A DNA stretch of 64,000 bases, taken from assembly GCF_000710915.1 (NCBI RefSeq), contig NZ_BAUA01000161.1, positions 1-64,000 on the forward strand, in the 5' to 3' direction. The DNA comes from Nocardia brasiliensis IFM 10847. Lineage in GTDB: Bacteria > Actinomycetota > Actinomycetes > Mycobacteriales > Mycobacteriaceae. The notes beneath the pieces are model-generated. The model worked only from the letters and a program-made list of their open reading frames with translations, made no database searches and was not told where the DNA came from. This document shows positions 26,207-33,784 of the stretch, in pieces. A program made the position numbers and the translations under genes. How positions within the stretch are numbered: position 1 is the stretch's first letter; each line of letters opens with the position of its first letter.

Positions 26207-26236
26207 TTGACACGCAGCCGAGCGGCTGCATATTCT
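26207..26236 (+). promoter_or_regulatory. Promoter of the ArsR-SRPBCC gene
   Basis: TTGACA at 26207-26212 and TATTCT at 26231-26236 are separated by 18 bp. The -10 lies in the first direct repeat, as expected for autorepression. Confidence 0.75.
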
Positions 26237-26265
26237 GCAACAGGCAGCCGAAAGGGTGCATATTC
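26214..26265. repeat. Direct repeats, probable ArsR operator
   Basis: Two copies of a 22-bp unit, GCAGCCG-N6-TGCATATTC, lie at 26214-26235 and 26244-26265 with a 30-bp period (about three helical turns). They overlap the -10 and the transcription start region of the ArsR gene. Confidence 0.75.
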
Positions 26266-26280
26266 CCGGTAAGGTGGGGC

Positions 26281-27084
26281 ATGGACGAGGTATTCCGAGC
26301 ACTGGCCGATCCGCACCGCAGACGACTGCTGGACAGTCTCAACACGCGCAACGGGCAGACCCTGCGCGACCTGTGCGCGGGGCTGGCGATGGCGCGACAG
26401 TCGGTCAGCAAACATCTCGCAGTGCTCGAGGCGGCGAACTTGATCACCACCCGGCGCAGCGGCCGCGAAAAACTGCACTACCTCAATGCCGAGCCGATCA
26501 ATGCCATCACCGAGCGCTGGATCAACCGGTACGACCGCTCGCGAGTGCGCGCACTCGCCGACCTGAAGCAAGCACTGGAGGCAAATCCCATGAGCGACAA
26601 CACTTTCGTCTACACCACCTACATCAGGACCACCGCGCAGCAGCTGTGGCGGGCGCTGACCGATTCGGCGTTCACCAGTCGCTACTGGGGCGCGACGTTC
26701 GACACCGACTGGCAGCCGGGCTCGGAAATGGTGTGGCACCAACGCGATTGGAGCAGCAAGGACCCTGAGCAGGTGGTGCTCGAGGCCGACCCGTACACCA
26801 GGCTGTCCTACACCTGGCACAGCTTCGACGCCGAGTTCGCCGCGACCTTCGAAATGAACCCCGACGAGGTCGCCGCCTGGGGCCGCGAACCGCGCTCCAA
26901 GGTCACCTTCGAGATCGAACCGGCGGGCGAGGTGGTCAAACTGACCGTCGTGCACGACGGCTTCGCGCCGGGCAGCGCGGTGCTGGAGGGCATCAGCGGC
27001 GGCTGGCCCGCGATCCTGTCCGGGCTCAAGACCCTGCTGGAGACCGGCGAGCGGCTGCCCGATCCGGAGCCGGCGCAGTCCTGA
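26281..27084 (+). CDS. ArsR-family HTH fused to SRPBCC (AHSA1-like) domain
   Basis: A 267-residue fusion. Residues 1-100 are a winged helix of the ArsR type (MDEVFRALADPHRRRLLDSL, MARQSVSKHLAVLEAANLI). Residues 105-260 form an AHSA1/SRPBCC ligand-binding barrel (FVYTTYIRTTAQQLWRALTD ... FAPGSAVLEGISGGWPAILSGLKTLLE). In other genomes these are often two adjacent genes; here the internal MSDNTF marks where the second would begin. It probably senses a small hydrophobic ligand and represses itself through the direct repeats and perhaps the divergent ABC exporter. Confidence 0.9.
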   Translation: MDEVFRALADPHRRRLLDSLNTRNGQTLRDLCAGLAMARQSVSKHLAVLEAANLITTRRSGREKLHYLNAEPINAITERWINRYDRSRVRALADLKQALEANPMSDNTFVYTTYIRTTAQQLWRALTDSAFTSRYWGATFDTDWQPGSEMVWHQRDWSSKDPEQVVLEADPYTRLSYTWHSFDAEFAATFEMNPDEVAAWGREPRSKVTFEIEPAGEVVKLTVVHDGFAPGSAVLEGISGGWPAILSGLKTLLETGERLPDPEPAQS

Positions 27085-27100
27085 CGGCACCACAGACAGG

Positions 27101-27120
27101 GCAGCGGCCGTTGTATATTC
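27101..27120. promoter_or_regulatory. Degenerate third copy of the ArsR-type repeat
   Basis: GCAGCGGCCGTTGTATATTC resembles the 22-bp units at 26214 and 26244 (GCAGC at one end, ATATTC at the other). It lies between the ArsR gene and the MmcQ-like gene. Confidence 0.35.
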
Positions 27121-27232
27121 GGACTCCGGCGGCGCGGCCGCACCCGCCGGGGACGGCTCGGTCCGAGGAATATGCGGCCGAGGTGACGGACGCCGGTCAG
27201 CACCGAGCGAGTTCGAAGGCCAGAGGTTTGCG

Positions 27233-27601
27233 GTGGCTGTACACAGTGACGAGTTCTTCCGGATCATCGACGCGCTCGTCGACGTGCGCAGCAGCGCGGG
27301 CGAGAAATACACCTCCTACAAGGTGCGCGGGAAACTGTTCGGCTACTACTGGCCGCGCACCCAGACCGTCGGCCTGAAGCAGACGTTGTCGGAGCAGCAG
27401 GCCCTGGTCTCCGAGCGGCCGAAGGTGTTCGAAGAGCAGTTCACCGCAGGCGGTTTCGGCTGGGTCGTCGTGTATCTGGACGGCATCGAGGCCGACGAAC
27501 TGGCCGAACTCGTCTTCGAGGCCTGGCGCCTGTCCGCCCCCGATGCGCTGCTCGCCGAGGTCCCCGAGTGGAGTCCGGCACCGCCCCGGCAATCGCGGTA
27601 G
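27233..27601 (+). CDS. MmcQ/YjbR-family protein
   Basis: A 122-residue protein of the YjbR fold (double-wing alpha/beta). The family-like sections are DEFFRIIDALVDV, a central GLKQTLSEQQALVSERP and the end FGWVVVYLDGIEADELAELVFEAWRL. The fold was suggested to bind DNA, but no function is proven. GTG 27233 follows AGAGG. The gene sits between an ArsR-type fusion and a TetR gene, with a weak copy of the ArsR repeat upstream. Confidence 0.82.
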   Translation: MAVHSDEFFRIIDALVDVRSSAGEKYTSYKVRGKLFGYYWPRTQTVGLKQTLSEQQALVSERPKVFEEQFTAGGFGWVVVYLDGIEADELAELVFEAWRLSAPDALLAEVPEWSPAPPRQSR

Positions 27602-27645
27602 CCGCGCCGGGCGCGGGAACCGCCGCACGCGGCAGGATGGATCGC

Positions 27646-28278
27646 ATGAGCAGTGCGATCGAACGAGCGCCCGGGCGCCGGACCATGCAACAGCGCCGCG
27701 AGGCCACGGTCGCGAAGTTGATCGACGCGACCATCGCGGCGATCTGCGAGGTCGGGATCGATCGGGCCTCGGTGCGCGAGATCTGCAGTCGCGCCGGACT
27801 GTCCAGCGGCGCGATGTTCAAGCAGTTCGACGGCCGTCCGGAACTGATCGCGGCGGCCTCGGAGGAGATCCTGGCCCGTCTACTGCGTCAGTTCCATGCG
27901 GTGGTCGACCATTTGACGCAGGGCGAGAGTTCGCTCGAGGCGACGGTGGGCTTCCTGCGCTCGGCGATGAGCACGCCGCTCACCCACGCCCTGCGCCAGA
28001 TATATATCGCCACCCTGCACGATCCGGAGTTGCAGGCCCGGATCGCGCCCGCGGTGAGCAGCTATTACAGCGAGCTCACCACGCACGCCGAGCAGACGGA
28101 CGCGTTGGCACAGTTCCCCGAGCACGTCCGCGAGCCGCTCACGTTCATCGTGGTGCACCTGTTCTCGGGCGAGGCCCTCACCCGCGTCGCGTACCCGCGC
28201 CCAGATATCCAGGACCGCATCCTCGAGGTCACCCTCGACATGCTTGCCACCTACGCCGCCGAGTTGCAGAAGCGCTGA
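27646..28278 (+). CDS. TetR-family transcriptional regulator
   Basis: A 210-residue TetR protein. The N-terminal HTH has ATVAKLIDATIAAICEVGIDRA and SVREICSRAGLSSGAMFKQF. The C-terminal helices form the ligand-binding dimer domain. ATG 27646 gives the family length; the frame is open 26 codons upstream. CAGGAT 7 nt before the ATG might be a -10 for a leaderless message. Target genes are not evident. Confidence 0.9.
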   Translation: MSSAIERAPGRRTMQQRREATVAKLIDATIAAICEVGIDRASVREICSRAGLSSGAMFKQFDGRPELIAAASEEILARLLRQFHAVVDHLTQGESSLEATVGFLRSAMSTPLTHALRQIYIATLHDPELQARIAPAVSSYYSELTTHAEQTDALAQFPEHVREPLTFIVVHLFSGEALTRVAYPRPDIQDRILEVTLDMLATYAAELQKR

Positions 28279-28311
28279 AAACCAGATCTACCAGCAGGTT
28301 CGATCGATCCG

Positions 28312-28348
28312 TTGACCTTTTCCGAAGAGTGAGTGTACAGTCACTCAC
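28312..28348 (+). promoter_or_regulatory. Promoter with embedded TetR operator
   Basis: TTGACC (28312-28317) and TACAGT (28336-28341) are 18 bp apart, with 7 nt to the ATG. The -10 lies at the centre of a perfect inverted repeat GTGAGTG-N6-CACTCAC (28329-28348, also read as GAGTGA-N8-TCACTC), so repressor binding would block the polymerase. Confidence 0.8.
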
Positions 28349-28918
28349 ATGAGCAAGCGAGGTGTCACCCTCTCCACATCGGAGGTCCGCCGCGACGCCG
28401 TCGTGGACGCCGCCATCAGCGAGTTCGCCAAGACCGGCTACCACGGCACGCCGATCAACAACGTGGCTGCGCGGGCGGAAATCTCGCCCGCGTACGTCTT
28501 CAAGTTGTTTCCCGGCAAGGTCGCCCTGTTCGTGGCCGCGCTCGACCGCTGCTACGAACTGGTCGAGCAGGCCATGTCGGCGGGCGCGGCCCGCGCCGCC
28601 GGTGCGAGCCCGGACCAGATCCTGCACGAAATGGGCGGCGCCTACGCCGAACTCATCGCGGACAAGCGGCTGCTGATGCTGCAGGTGCACGCCCGTTCGG
28701 CGAACGACATCCCGGAGGTCGCCGACGCGATGCGCCGCGGCACCCGGCAGATCACCACCTTCGCCAAGCAGCGCTCGGGCGCCGGGGACGACCAGGTCCA
28801 GCGCTTCATCGCCTACGGCGAGCTCTGCCACATGATCACCACCCTGGGTCTGGACGCCGGCGACGGCCCCTGGGCCGCCATCCTGACCGCGGGCATCCGA
28901 CACCCCAACGCCCATTAG
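28349..28918 (+). CDS. TetR-family regulator controlling the adjacent quinone oxidoreductase
   Basis: A 189-residue TetR protein with HTH VVDAAISEFAKTGYHG and INNVAARAEISPAYVFKLF. It is preceded by a near-perfect operator overlapping its own promoter. The same GAGTGA-N8-TCAC pattern reappears before the oxidoreductase gene 74 bp downstream, so autoregulation and control of that gene are likely. The transcript is predicted to be leaderless. The inducing ligand is unknown; an electrophile or quinone would fit the target. Confidence 0.93.
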   Translation: MSKRGVTLSTSEVRRDAVVDAAISEFAKTGYHGTPINNVAARAEISPAYVFKLFPGKVALFVAALDRCYELVEQAMSAGAARAAGASPDQILHEMGGAYAELIADKRLLMLQVHARSANDIPEVADAMRRGTRQITTFAKQRSGAGDDQVQRFIAYGELCHMITTLGLDAGDGPWAAILTAGIRHPNAH

Positions 28919-28958
28919 TCCGACCGCGCCCCGACCGGCGCATTTTCTTTTACCTTCA

Positions 28959-28978
28959 GAGTGATTGACCAGTCACAC
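28959..28978. promoter_or_regulatory. Second TetR operator, before the quinone oxidoreductase
   Basis: GAGTGA-TTGACCAG-TCACAC matches 11 of 12 arm positions of the operator at 28327-28346. Confidence 0.75.
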
Positions 28979-28992
28979 ACCAGGAGAGCATC

Positions 28993-30027
28993 ATGACCAC
29001 CACCGCCCTCGAAATCGTGCTGCCGGACCGCGTCGAGCCGAACGGACTGCGGGTCACGACGCGCGAGCTGCCCGCCCCCGGACCGGGCCAGGTGCTCGTC
29101 CAGGTGGAAGCCTCCGGCGTTTCCTTCGCCGAGCAGCAGATGCGCCGCGGCAAGTACTACGACCAGCCCGCCTTTCCCTTCGTGCCCGGCTACGACCTGG
29201 TCGGCACGGTGACCGAACTCGGCGCCGGCGTCGATCCCGCGCTGCTCGGTCGTCGCGTCGCCGCGCTGACCAAGGTCGGCGGCTGGAGCAGCATGGTCCT
29301 GCTCGAAGCCGCGGAACTCGTGCGGGTACCCGGCGCGCTCGATCCGGCCGAAGCGGAAACCTTTGTGGTGAACGGGATCACGGCATGGCAGATGCTGCAC
29401 CGCACCGCCGCGGTGCGCTGCGGCCAGACCATCCTGGTGCACGGGGCGAACGGCGGGGTCGGCTCGACCCTGGTCCAGTTGGCTCGCGCCGCCGGAATCA
29501 CCGTCATCGGCACCGCGTCGGCCCGTAACGCGGCGGCGGTGCAAGCGCTCGGCGCGACCTGGATCGACTACCGCGGCGATGTGGCGCAACAGGTTCGGGC
29601 GCTCGCCCCGAACGGCGTGGACGCGGTCTTCGACCATGTCGGCGGGCCGGGCATCGTCGACTCGTTCCGGCTGCTCGCCCCCGGCGGCACCCTGGTCTCC
29701 TATGGCACCGCGGCGACCAAGAACGACGAGGGCAACTCGCGGCTACCCGTGCTGCGACTGTTCGCCCGGCTGCTCTGGTGGAACGCGTTGCCCAACAAGC
29801 GCAACGCGCACTTCTACAACATCTGGGCGGGCAAACGTAACGCCGCGCGGTTCCGCAACCGGCTCACCGAGGACCTCGGCGCGGTCTTCGAACTCGCCGT
29901 CCAGGGCACACTGCGCGCGCAGGTCGCCGCCCGTTTCCCGCTCACCGAGGCGGCCCGCGCCATGGAGCTCGCCGAATCCGGCACCGTCACCGGCAAAGTC
30001 GTGCTCGTCCCCGACGTGCAGCGCTGA
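28993..30027 (+). CDS. NADPH:quinone oxidoreductase-like MDR-family protein
   Basis: A 344-residue zinc-free medium-chain dehydrogenase. The GroES-like N-terminus has PGPGQVLVQVEASGVSFAEQQMRRG, and the nucleotide-binding loop is VHGANGGVGSTLVQLARAAG. FDHVGG and LVSYGTA are typical of quinone oxidoreductases. It ends with LTEAARAMELAESGTVTGKVVL. ATG 28993 follows AGGAGAGCATC. It is probably induced through the TetR regulator encoded directly upstream. Substrate could be quinones or enones. Confidence 0.92.
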   Translation: MTTTALEIVLPDRVEPNGLRVTTRELPAPGPGQVLVQVEASGVSFAEQQMRRGKYYDQPAFPFVPGYDLVGTVTELGAGVDPALLGRRVAALTKVGGWSSMVLLEAAELVRVPGALDPAEAETFVVNGITAWQMLHRTAAVRCGQTILVHGANGGVGSTLVQLARAAGITVIGTASARNAAAVQALGATWIDYRGDVAQQVRALAPNGVDAVFDHVGGPGIVDSFRLLAPGGTLVSYGTAATKNDEGNSRLPVLRLFARLLWWNALPNKRNAHFYNIWAGKRNAARFRNRLTEDLGAVFELAVQGTLRAQVAARFPLTEAARAMELAESGTVTGKVVLVPDVQR

Positions 30028-30061
30028 AAGCGCGCCCAGGCGACAACTCTCGCGCCGCACG

Positions 30062-30931
30062 CTAGGCCCGGACCGGGTCGGGCAGCCAGGGTTGGTGCGG
30101 GAGCGGCACGATCCGGCGGGTGTGCGCGTAGACCGCCGCGTGCACGCGGTCCCGGACACCGAGTTTCGCGAGCACGTTGGACACGTGGGTTTTGACCGTC
30201 TGCTCGCCGACCCCGAGTACCGCGGCGATCTCCGGATTCGTATAGGCCTTGGCGATCAGCAGCAGCACCTGATGCTCACGGGCGGTCAGGGTTTCGACTT
30301 CCGGGGCACTGGGGAACGGCTCGATGCCGGTGGTCAGCCGGGTGACCAGGCGGCGAGTCAGGTGCGGGTCGATGAGGGCGTCCCCGCGCGCGGCCATCCG
30401 GATGGCCGAGATCAGCCCATCGGCGGGCAGCGTCTTGACGAGAAAGCCCGTCGCGCCGAGACAGAGCGCACGGTAGAGGTTTTCGTCGGAGTCGCTGCTG
30501 GTGAGGGTGAGGATCCGGGTGCTGCCACCGAGCGCCGCGATCGCGTCGACGGCGGCCGGGCGCTCGAAACCGGGCAGGTCGAGGTCGAGCAGCGCCACGT
30601 CGGGCCGCAGGCGCTCGATCTCGCGGACCGCGGCGGCGCTGTGGTCGGCCTCGGCGACGCATTCGATATCGGGCTGGGTACCGATCGCCGCGCGCAGGCC
30701 GGACCGGAAGATCGCGTGGTTGTCCGCGAGCACCACCGAAATCGCCGAGCCCGAGGTGGTTTCGATTCGATCCGGGGTGCGATCGTCGTGCCGGTCGATC
30801 GCACTGGGCCGCTGCTCCTGGGCGGCGTAGCGGGCCGCGGCCGGCTCGCTGTGCGTGGCACTCACCGACAGCGTGGCCGCGGTGACGGCGAGCACGAGCG
30901 ACGACGCCACTCGGCGCAGTGGGTGTGTCAT
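30062..30931 (-). CDS. Orphan LuxR-type response regulator with signal-peptide-like N-terminus
   Basis: From ATG 30931 the product has 289 residues. Residues 1-35 (RRVASSLVLAVTAATLSVSA) look like a signal peptide, residues 36-65 are a polar linker, and the receiver starts near 67 with VVLADNHAIF (one acidic residue of the usual pair is Asn). The phospho-Asp is in ALLDLDLPG, and the conserved Lys in FLVKTL. The LuxR HTH has LTAREHQVLLLIAKAYTNPE and GEQTVKTHVSNVL. A cytoplasmic regulator should not carry a signal peptide, so the true start may be GTG in ISVVLAD, about 65 codons later. No kinase gene is adjacent; the gene follows secY on the same strand. Confidence 0.8.
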   Translation of the reverse strand: MTHPLRRVASSLVLAVTAATLSVSATHSEPAAARYAAQEQRPSAIDRHDDRTPDRIETTSGSAISVVLADNHAIFRSGLRAAIGTQPDIECVAEADHSAAAVREIERLRPDVALLDLDLPGFERPAAVDAIAALGGSTRILTLTSSDSDENLYRALCLGATGFLVKTLPADGLISAIRMAARGDALIDPHLTRRLVTRLTTGIEPFPSAPEVETLTAREHQVLLLIAKAYTNPEIAAVLGVGEQTVKTHVSNVLAKLGVRDRVHAAVYAHTRRIVPLPHQPWLPDPVRA

Positions 30932-30960
30932 GGTTGCGACCTTATGTTCCGTGCCGCGGG

Positions 30961-32280
30961 TCAGCGCAGGAATCCCGCGTAGCTTCTGCTCATCAGCTGG
31001 CTCTCGAGCTGTTTGACGGTGTCGAGCCCCACACTGACCATGATCAGCACCGAGGTGCCGCCGAAGGCCAGGCTCGACACCCCGCCGCCCGCACCGCCGC
31101 CGAGCAGTACGTTCGGCAGCACCACGACCGCGCCGAGATAGCAGGCGCCGGGCAACGTGGTCCGGCTGAGCACGAAGGCCAGATAGTCCACGGTCGGCTT
31201 GCCGGGGCGATATCCCGGAATGAACCCGCCGAACTTGCGCATCTCGTCGGCGCGCTCCTGGGGGTTGAAGGTGATCGCGACATAGAAGTAGGTGAAGAAC
31301 ACGATCAGCGCGAAGTAGCTCGCGACGTACACCGGGTTGTCGGGATTCACCAGATACTTCTGGATCAGCTCCTGCCACATCGCGGTCGGTCCCGCGCCGC
31401 CCTGGGTGAGCTGAGTGAGCAGGTTCGGTATGTACAGCAGCGAGGACGCGAAGATCACCGGGATGACGCCGGCCTGATTGACCTTCAACGGCAGATACGT
31501 CGACGAGCCGCCGTACATCTTCCGGCCGACCACCCGCTTGGCGTACTGCACCGGAATCCGGCGCTGCCCCTGCTCGACGAAGACCACGGCCACGATCACC
31601 AGCAGCACTGCGACACAGACACCGGCGAAAACGAACGCGCCCTTGCTGTCCAGGATCGCCTTGCCCTGACTCGGGAGCTGAGCCGCGATACCGGCGAAGA
31701 TCAGCAGCGACATCCCGTTGCCCAGGCCGCGCTCGGTGATCAGCTCACCGAACCACATGACCAGCGCCGCCCCGGCGGTCAGCACCAGCACGAGCACGAC
31801 CATGCCGAACAGTCCGTCGTCGGCCAGGATGTCCTGCGGACACCCACGCAGCAGTTGGCGCCGCGCGGCCAGCGCGACCAGCGTCGACCCCTGCAGCACC
31901 GCCAGCGCCATCGCCAGGTAGCGGGTGTACTGGGTGATCTTCGCCTGACCGGTGGCGCCCTCCTTGCGCAGCGCCTCGAAGCGCGGGATCACGACGGTCA
32001 ACAGCTGGGTGATGATGCCCGCGGTGATGTAGGGCGTGATGCCGATCGCGAACACCGACAGGTGCAGCATCGCCCCGCCGGAGAAGAGGTTGATCAGCTG
32101 GTAGATGCCCGCGGCGTCGCCGCCGGAGGCGATCGCGACACAGGTGCGCACCGCCTTGAAGTCGACTCCGGGTGAGGGCAGTGCCGCACCGAGGCGATAC
32201 AGCGCGAGCAGCCCCAGGGTGCAAAGTATCTTCCGCCGCAGATCCGGAGTCCGAAAGGCCGGTACGAGGGCGGAAAACAC
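30961..32280 (-). CDS. secY: Second SecY-type protein translocase subunit
   Basis: A 439-residue SecY with ten predicted helices. It keeps the conserved segments ALPSPGVD, AIGITPYITAGIITQLL, GNGMSLLIFAGI, the cytosolic loop VGRKMYGGSSTYLPLKVNQAGVIPVIFASSLL and the essential Arg in GGFIPGYRPGKPT, so it looks functional. GTG 32280 has AGGAGGACCC upstream. A housekeeping secY normally lies in the spc ribosomal operon beside adk and map; none of these is here, so this is likely an additional copy. It is followed at 29 bp by an orphan response regulator. It is not of the accessory SecY2 (SecA2/Asp) system, since no partners are present. Confidence 0.88.
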   Translation of the reverse strand: MFSALVPAFRTPDLRRKILCTLGLLALYRLGAALPSPGVDFKAVRTCVAIASGGDAAGIYQLINLFSGGAMLHLSVFAIGITPYITAGIITQLLTVVIPRFEALRKEGATGQAKITQYTRYLAMALAVLQGSTLVALAARRQLLRGCPQDILADDGLFGMVVLVLVLTAGAALVMWFGELITERGLGNGMSLLIFAGIAAQLPSQGKAILDSKGAFVFAGVCVAVLLVIVAVVFVEQGQRRIPVQYAKRVVGRKMYGGSSTYLPLKVNQAGVIPVIFASSLLYIPNLLTQLTQGGAGPTAMWQELIQKYLVNPDNPVYVASYFALIVFFTYFYVAITFNPQERADEMRKFGGFIPGYRPGKPTVDYLAFVLSRTTLPGACYLGAVVVLPNVLLGGGAGGGVSSLAFGGTSVLIMVSVGLDTVKQLESQLMSRSYAGFLR

Positions 32281-32430
32281 GGGTCCTCCTGACGAAAGGC
32301 GTTGTTGGACAGGGCGAATACCTGCCGGGGCCTTCGAACAGTACGGAGCACCGGGCGCTGCTCACGTCGCCCGCGAGTCGGAATTCGGCCTCCCTCCATC
32401 GGGGGAACGCGGGCGATCCGGTCGCAAGCG

Positions 32431-33120
32431 TCAGACGCGGACCAGCACTTGGTCCAGCGACTTGCGAGTCAGGTTGGGGACGACGGAATCGTCGGCAGGG
32501 TAGCCGATGGGGATGACGGCGAACGCCTTCTCGTTGCGTGGACGGGCCAGCACTTCACCGAGGAATTTCATCGGGCTGGGCGTGTGGGTGAGGGCGGCCA
32601 GGCCGGCCAGATGCAGGGCGGTGAGCAGCATGCCCACGGCGATGCCGACCGATTCGTCGCCGTAGTAGTGCTTGTAGGTGGTGCCGTCCGCGCGCAGTCC
32701 GTAGCGCTGTTGGAAAACCACCAAAAGGTAAGGGGCGTCGGTCAAATGCGGCTTGTGCTCATCGGTGCCGAGCGGACGCAGGGCGGAGAGCCATTCCTCG
32801 CCGAGGCGCCCGCCGTAGGAGATGCGCTCCTCGGCTTCGGCGGCCTCCCGGATGCGGGCACGCACTTCGGGATCCTCCACGAGGACGAAGGTCCACGGCT
32901 GTTGATGCGCGCCCGAGGGCGCGGTGTTCGCCACCGCGATGGCGTCGAGCACGAGTTGCTCGGGTACCGGATCGGTGGAGAACATCCGCACCGTGCGACG
33001 CTCGTCCATTCTGGCGCGCAGCACGGCGGACGCGACGAGCGCCTGCTCGACCGGAATCCGGTTCGGGTGGTAGGGAATTGGTTCGTACGGGTGCCCATGC
33101 AGCGGAGTCCACGTCATCAT
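32431..33120 (-). CDS. Nitroreductase-family FMN oxidoreductase
   Basis: A 229-residue nitroreductase-fold protein. RRTVRMFSTDPVPEQLVLDAIAVA is the N-terminal FMN-binding part, with ANTAPSGAHQQPWTFVLVED following and GVAVGMLLTALHLAGLA-type helix (here SVGIAVGMLLTALHLAGLA). It ends FAVIPIGYPADD. It resembles the BluB/iodotyrosine-deiodinase subgroup but this is not certain. ATG 33120 or 33117 are both possible. No Shine-Dalgarno sequence is present; on the minus strand TTGTCC-N17-CACACT lies 7 nt before the ATG, consistent with a leaderless message. Confidence 0.85.
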   Translation of the reverse strand: MMTWTPLHGHPYEPIPYHPNRIPVEQALVASAVLRARMDERRTVRMFSTDPVPEQLVLDAIAVANTAPSGAHQQPWTFVLVEDPEVRARIREAAEAEERISYGGRLGEEWLSALRPLGTDEHKPHLTDAPYLLVVFQQRYGLRADGTTYKHYYGDESVGIAVGMLLTALHLAGLAALTHTPSPMKFLGEVLARPRNEKAFAVIPIGYPADDSVVPNLTRKSLDQVLVRV

Positions 33121-33200
33121 GAGGTGGAGTGTGAACCGTGCCGCCGGGACGGACAACGCTACGGCGCGATTACTGTCCACTCCACCAGACGCACGAAAAA

Positions 33201-33249
33201 CCCGTCTCGAAATGGTCCGGTAGCGGTGCGGATCCATTTCCGAGACGGG
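33201..33249 (-). terminator. Intrinsic terminator after the small secreted protein
   Basis: CCCGTCTCGAAATGG pairs with CCATTTCCGAGACGGG with one bulged base. On the minus strand it is followed by five T (33200-33196). Confidence 0.85.
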
Positions 33250-33263
33250 CTACTCGACGGGAT

Positions 33264-33635
33264 TCACCCGTTATAGATCTCCACGTAAGCATTGGTGGCG
33301 AAGGCGAAAACGCCGGGGCCCATTCCCGTGCACGCGGCGGTCGTGCGCTGACCCGACGGCGTGAACGGATAGCTGAGCACCTTGTACGGCCCGATGTTGT
33401 AGATCGGGAAGGCGGGCCCGGCGTAGAGGCCGACGCAGTCCAGATGCAGGACATAGTTCGAACCGCCGTCGGCCTGGCATACCGCCGACGCGTCGAACAG
33501 GCCCTTCTCGACGACGCAGTCCTGCGGGGCCGCCTGGGCGGTGCCTGCCCCGGCCACGCCGACCACGCCGACGAACGCCAGCCCCGAAATGCCTGCGGCC
33601 GCGACCCGAGCGGCGGTGGCAATTGCACTTGTCAT
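33264..33635 (-). CDS. Small secreted protein of unknown function
   Basis: A 123-residue precursor. Residues 1-37 are a signal peptide with the cleavage site near GTAQA/APQD. The mature part has four Cys (DCVVEK, AVCQADG, LDCVGLY, AACTGMG), suggesting two disulfides in an exported domain of about 86 residues. ATG 33635 follows GGAGGAG. I do not recognise a family; similar small disulfide-containing exported proteins are common in Nocardia and Mycobacterium. Confidence 0.78.
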   Translation of the reverse strand: MTSAIATAARVAAAGISGLAFVGVVGVAGAGTAQAAPQDCVVEKGLFDASAVCQADGGSNYVLHLDCVGLYAGPAFPIYNIGPYKVLSYPFTPSGQRTTAACTGMGPGVFAFATNAYVEIYNG

Positions 33636-33784
33636 GAAAACTCCTCCGGTTTGCATTGTGCAGTTCGTCGGGGCCGCGCGCGGAAACGTTACATTTGCCG
33701 CCACCGAATCGGCTGTCCCCGAGTTTCGAGGCCGAGAATAATCGAGGTGTGCCGAACACTTTCAGGAGGAAGGGCCGGTGTTCG

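Noticed and set aside
30932..31378. Upstream extension of the response regulator frame into secY
   Set aside because: It overlaps a conserved gene on the same strand in another frame and has no family similarity.
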